8,538 nucleotides of DNA, from positions 1 to 8,538 of the forward strand of contig JAIRXT010000049.1 in the NCBI GenBank assembly GCA_031268125.1, read 5' to 3'. Position 1 is the first letter of the stretch; each line of letters opens with the position of its first letter. Shown here piece after piece: positions 6,825 through 8,538 of this stretch. Source of the DNA: Treponema sp. (GTDB lineage: Bacteria > Spirochaetota > Spirochaetia > Treponematales > Breznakiellaceae). Position numbers and translations under genes: made by a program. The notes beneath the pieces are model-generated. The model made no database searches. It saw nothing but the letters and a program-made list of their open reading frames with translations, and had not been told where the DNA came from.

Positions 6825-7316
6825 CTAAAAAGCGGGGGAAGAAAATATGGCTATTACAAAACCGGCAATCGCCAGCGGAAAAAAGGCCAGGTACACGATG
6901 GCCAGAATTCCGTTAAACTTCCACAGGGCCCGGTTGTGCCGCAATGCCTCTTCCAGGTCCTTTTCCCCATTGCTCGCCAGGTAATTGCGGAGCTTTGTCC
7001 CAAAACCGTAGGTAAAGCGGGCGGGGAAAAAAACCAGCACCCCCGCAACCAGGTAAAGGCTGCCCATAGAAGCCCCCGGCAGGACACTAAGAAATTCGGC
7101 ATCGAAGAGGGAACCTCTTGCCAGCATCGCAATAACAAAAAAACCCCCCATCAGCGCAAACAATCCCGCTCCAATATAGCTAAGGACGCCGATAAAACGA
7201 ATCCAGGGGGACGCCTCCTTGAGGTAACGAACCATAAGCGGGGTTAGAATCCCCTGGGGAACGCTTTCATCCGCCGCCGCTTCCGCATGGGGACTTTGCC
7301 AGGGATTATCAGACAT
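6825..7316 (-). CDS. Small membrane protein resembling DUF5362, first gene of the operon
   Basis: I chose the ATG at 7316 because a perfect AGGAGG lies six bases upstream. The frame is open to an ATG at 7412, but that start would swallow the promoter region and lacks a ribosome site. The protein has 163 residues: a soluble, Asn/Pro-rich leader (MSDNPWQSPH), then ILTPLMVRYLKEASPWIRFIG (23-43) leading into a first helix (to about 64). A second helix lies at about 84-98. A cytoplasmic segment, KLRNYLASNGEKDLEEALRH (108-127), follows, then a WK pair and a last hydrophobic region (131-157). The segment combining a C-terminal LRxYL, a DLEEAL helix and WKxxGIL recalls DUF5362 membrane proteins; I recall this family from memory, so the family name is tentative. 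It ends three bases before the RDD start, so the two are co-translated. The function is unknown. Confidence 0.85.
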   Translation of the reverse strand: MSDNPWQSPHAEAAADESVPQGILTPLMVRYLKEASPWIRFIGVLSYIGAGLFALMGGFFVIAMLARGSLFDAEFLSVLPGASMGSLYLVAGVLVFFPARFTYGFGTKLRNYLASNGEKDLEEALRHNRALWKFNGILAIVYLAFFPLAIAGFVIAIFSSPAF

Positions 7317-7321
7317 AGAGA

Positions 7322-7327
7322 TCCTCC
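7322..7327 (-). promoter_or_regulatory. Ribosome binding site fixing the start of the first operon gene
   Basis: The minus strand reads AGGAGG, a six-base spacer ATCTCT, then ATG at 7316. It is the strongest Shine-Dalgarno sequence in the window and rules against the longer start at 7412. It is the main ribosome entry site for the tightly coupled genes that follow. Confidence 0.85.
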
Positions 7328-7330
7328 TGG

Positions 7331-7345
7331 GTAGTAGTGTACTAC
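7331..7345. repeat. Small inverted repeat between promoter and ribosome site
   Basis: GTAGT and ACTAC form five-base arms around AGTGT. It overlaps the alternative -10 box (7336-7341) and lies just upstream of the AGGAGG. It could be an operator half-site pair or chance; the arms are short. Confidence 0.25.
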
Positions 7346-7373
7346 GGGAAGCGGCAAAACCACCAGAGCCGGC

Positions 7374-7379
7374 ATTGTA
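7374..7379 (-). promoter_or_regulatory. Candidate -10 box of the operon promoter
   Basis: On the minus strand the sequence reads TACAAT, one mismatch from TATAAT. No convincing -35 box lies 16-18 bases further up (the best choices are GTATAG or AGTATA). It would give a leader of about 50 bases before the ATG at 7316. It overlaps the -35 box of the divergent MFS promoter almost exactly. A weaker alternative is TACACT at 7336-7341, closer to the gene. Confidence 0.35.
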
Positions 7380-7403
7380 CGGGACGGAAAAGAGGGCTAT
7401 ACT
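7375..7403 (+). promoter_or_regulatory. Sigma-70-type promoter of the MFS gene
   Basis: TTGTAC (7375-7380) and TATACT (7398-7403) are separated by exactly 17 bases, close to the TTGACA/TATAAT consensus. Standard spacing puts the first transcribed base at about 7410-7412, on or immediately before the ATG at 7412, which implies a leaderless or near-leaderless mRNA. No transcript data are available, so this is a sequence-based prediction. Confidence 0.6.
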
Positions 7404-7411
7404 CCGCCCCA

Positions 7412-8538
7412 ATGAGGAGCGACAGGGCGGACTCCCCCTATTTTTACATTATCCCCACCTTTATGGCGATCTATACGGCCATTGGGGTTATTTCCCCCTA
7501 TCTTTCTATGCTGGTGCGGGGCCTGGGGTATAGTCCGTCTACTATCGGCCTTCTTCTGGGCATTTTTGAGGCGGCGGGGATTGCCGGGCCCTTTGTCCTG
7601 GGCCGGCTGGTGGATCGCTGGGGCCGTTACAAACCGGGGCTTCTTATCTGCGTTATCCTGATGCTGCTGCCCGGCTTTCCCCTGGCCGGGACAAGCAGCC
7701 CGGTCCTCAGCGCCCTGCTGCTTTGCGTCCTGGCCGTAGGTACCAAGTCCAGCATCCCCCTGATGGAGGCCATGACCACCCTGGCGGCGGGGGAAAAGGG
7801 AAACTACGGGAAGATCCGTTCTTTTAGTTCCATAGCTTTTATCTGTTCGGTGCTTTTTCTCCAGTGGTTTCCGTTTTTGCCCAGGGACACCTCCCTCAAC
7901 ATCGGTATCTGGATTACCATCATGTCCTCCCTGGCGCTGGTGTTCGTCCTCGCCCTGCCCGCCCGTTTTAGCGCCCAGGGACCCCGGCGCTCCGCCCAGA
8001 CAAACCAGGTAAGGCCCGGGAACGGCCGGTGGATTCGGAACCCCCTTTTGATTCTGGGTCTGGCCATGATCGCCCTCAACCGGATCGCCATGTCGCCGGT
8101 TCTTTCGTTTATTTCCCTGTATGTAACGGAGTATGTTCACTGGGACGCGGTGGGCCTGGTCTGGGCCCTTGCAACGGCGGCGGAAACACCGTTGATCTTC
8201 TTTTCCCGGCGGATTATCCAATACTTCAAAAACCCCTTACGGGTCATGTACCTTACCGGTTTTGCGCTGATCCTGCGGCTCCTTATCTACGCCTTCCTCC
8301 CCTATCCCCCGGCAGTCGTAGCGGCGCAGCTTCTCCATTCGCTCTGTTACGGCCTTTTCCACCCCGCGGCGGTAATGTTTATCAGCTCCCACGTCCCCCC
8401 GGAACACCGGGCCACGGGGATGACCCTGTACCTCTCCCTGGGCACGGGCCTGCCCACCCTGGTGGGAAACATTCTGGGGGGCTTTATCGTAGAGTACTTC
8501 GGCTACCCCGCCCTTTACGGCAGTTATACCGTTTTCGC
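7412..8538 (+). CDS. MFS transporter, LacY/MFS_1_like type (C-terminus off the right edge)
   Basis: The frame is open for 375 codons to the window edge, lacking roughly the last membrane helix. About eleven hydrophobic segments are visible. A motif-A-like GRLVDRWGRYK (64-74) joins helices 2 and 3, YGKIRSFSSIAF (132-143) matches the helix 5 region of MFS_1_like proteins, and a long cytoplasmic loop (184-208) separates the halves. LFHPAAVMFISSHVPPEHRATG (315-336) sits before helix 10. This pattern suits proton-coupled symporters related to sugar, nucleoside or phenylpropionate carriers; the substrate cannot be read from the sequence. The ATG has no Shine-Dalgarno sequence, and a good promoter ends eight bases upstream. 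The next in-frame ATG (7460) also lacks a ribosome site. It is divergent from the operon and has no evident functional link beyond the shared promoter gap. Confidence 0.92.
   Translation, partial: MRSDRADSPYFYIIPTFMAIYTAIGVISPYLSMLVRGLGYSPSTIGLLLGIFEAAGIAGPFVLGRLVDRWGRYKPGLLICVILMLLPGFPLAGTSSPVLSALLLCVLAVGTKSSIPLMEAMTTLAAGEKGNYGKIRSFSSIAFICSVLFLQWFPFLPRDTSLNIGIWITIMSSLALVFVLALPARFSAQGPRRSAQTNQVRPGNGRWIRNPLLILGLAMIALNRIAMSPVLSFISLYVTEYVHWDAVGLVWALATAAETPLIFFSRRIIQYFKNPLRVMYLTGFALILRLLIYAFLPYPPAVVAAQLLHSLCYGLFHPAAVMFISSHVPPEHRATGMTLYLSLGTGLPTLVGNILGGFIVEYFGYPALYGSYTVF

Noticed and set aside
7337..7411. GTG at 7337 as an upstream start of the MFS gene
   Set aside because: It would add a 25-residue polar leader including the promoter itself, with no ribosome site.
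7317..7411. Riboswitch or attenuator in the divergent gap
   Set aside because: The gap is 95 bases and mostly promoter elements; the only hairpin has five-base arms and no T-run follows.
7317..7412. Upstream ATG at 7412 as the start of the first operon gene
   Set aside because: It would add 32 residues without family character, has no ribosome site, and would run through the promoter gap; the ATG at 7316 has a perfect AGGAGG.
7397..8221. A 274-codon minus-strand open frame opposite the MFS gene
   Set aside because: Its product is hydrophilic, low-complexity Gly/Gln/Lys-rich sequence with no domain; the plus strand encodes a clear MFS transporter.

Overview
The window is almost wall-to-wall coding. 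A tightly packed minus-strand operon of seven genes fills positions 1-7316. A divergent plus-strand transporter gene fills 7412 to the right edge. The only real intergenic gap is the 95-base divergent promoter region at 7317-7411, and no stretch longer than 300 bases lacks a gene. I see no rRNA, tRNA, mobile element, CRISPR array or rho-independent terminator.

Organism: the DNA is GC-rich by eye (not counted) and full of G/C runs and CCGG words, with frequent GTG starts. The protein families and gene order fit a bacterium. A spirochaete of the Treponema group is my best guess, because MoxR and DUF58 genes sit together in spirochaetes and the proteins have a treponemal feel. This is inference with low confidence; nothing in the window is diagnostic of a taxon.

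Operon, in transcription order (right to left): a small membrane protein resembling DUF5362 (6825-7316); an RDD-family membrane protein (6006-6821); a SpoIIM/DUF95-family membrane protein (5026-6009); a multi-pass membrane protein with a cytoplasmic DUF4129-like tail (3497-5029); a DUF4350-like bitopic protein (2362-3504); a MoxR AAA+ ATPase (1394-2365); and a DUF58/VWA protein (1397 leftwards, C-terminus beyond the window edge). Consecutive genes overlap by 4 or 8 bases, or are 3 bases apart at the first junction, so translation is probably coupled throughout. The DUF58 gene carries no frameshift: one continuous frame runs from a GTG at 1397 to the left edge.

How they may work together: MoxR ATPases usually act with VWA-domain partners as chaperone-like remodelling machines. 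Here the ATPase and DUF58 protein are encoded with four or five membrane proteins whose biochemical roles are unknown. The same set of families (RDD, SpoIIM, DUF4129, DUF4350, MoxR, DUF58) clusters in actinobacteria, for example around Rv3690-Rv3695 of Mycobacterium tuberculosis. The assemblage is therefore conserved and recognisable, though poorly understood. The most plausible reading is one envelope-embedded complex driven by the cytoplasmic MoxR ring.

The divergent gene at 7412 encodes an MFS transporter of the LacY/MFS_1_like type, cut off by the window edge. Its promoter (TTGTAC, 17 bases, TATACT) places the transcription start on or next to the ATG, and no Shine-Dalgarno sequence is present, so its mRNA may be leaderless.
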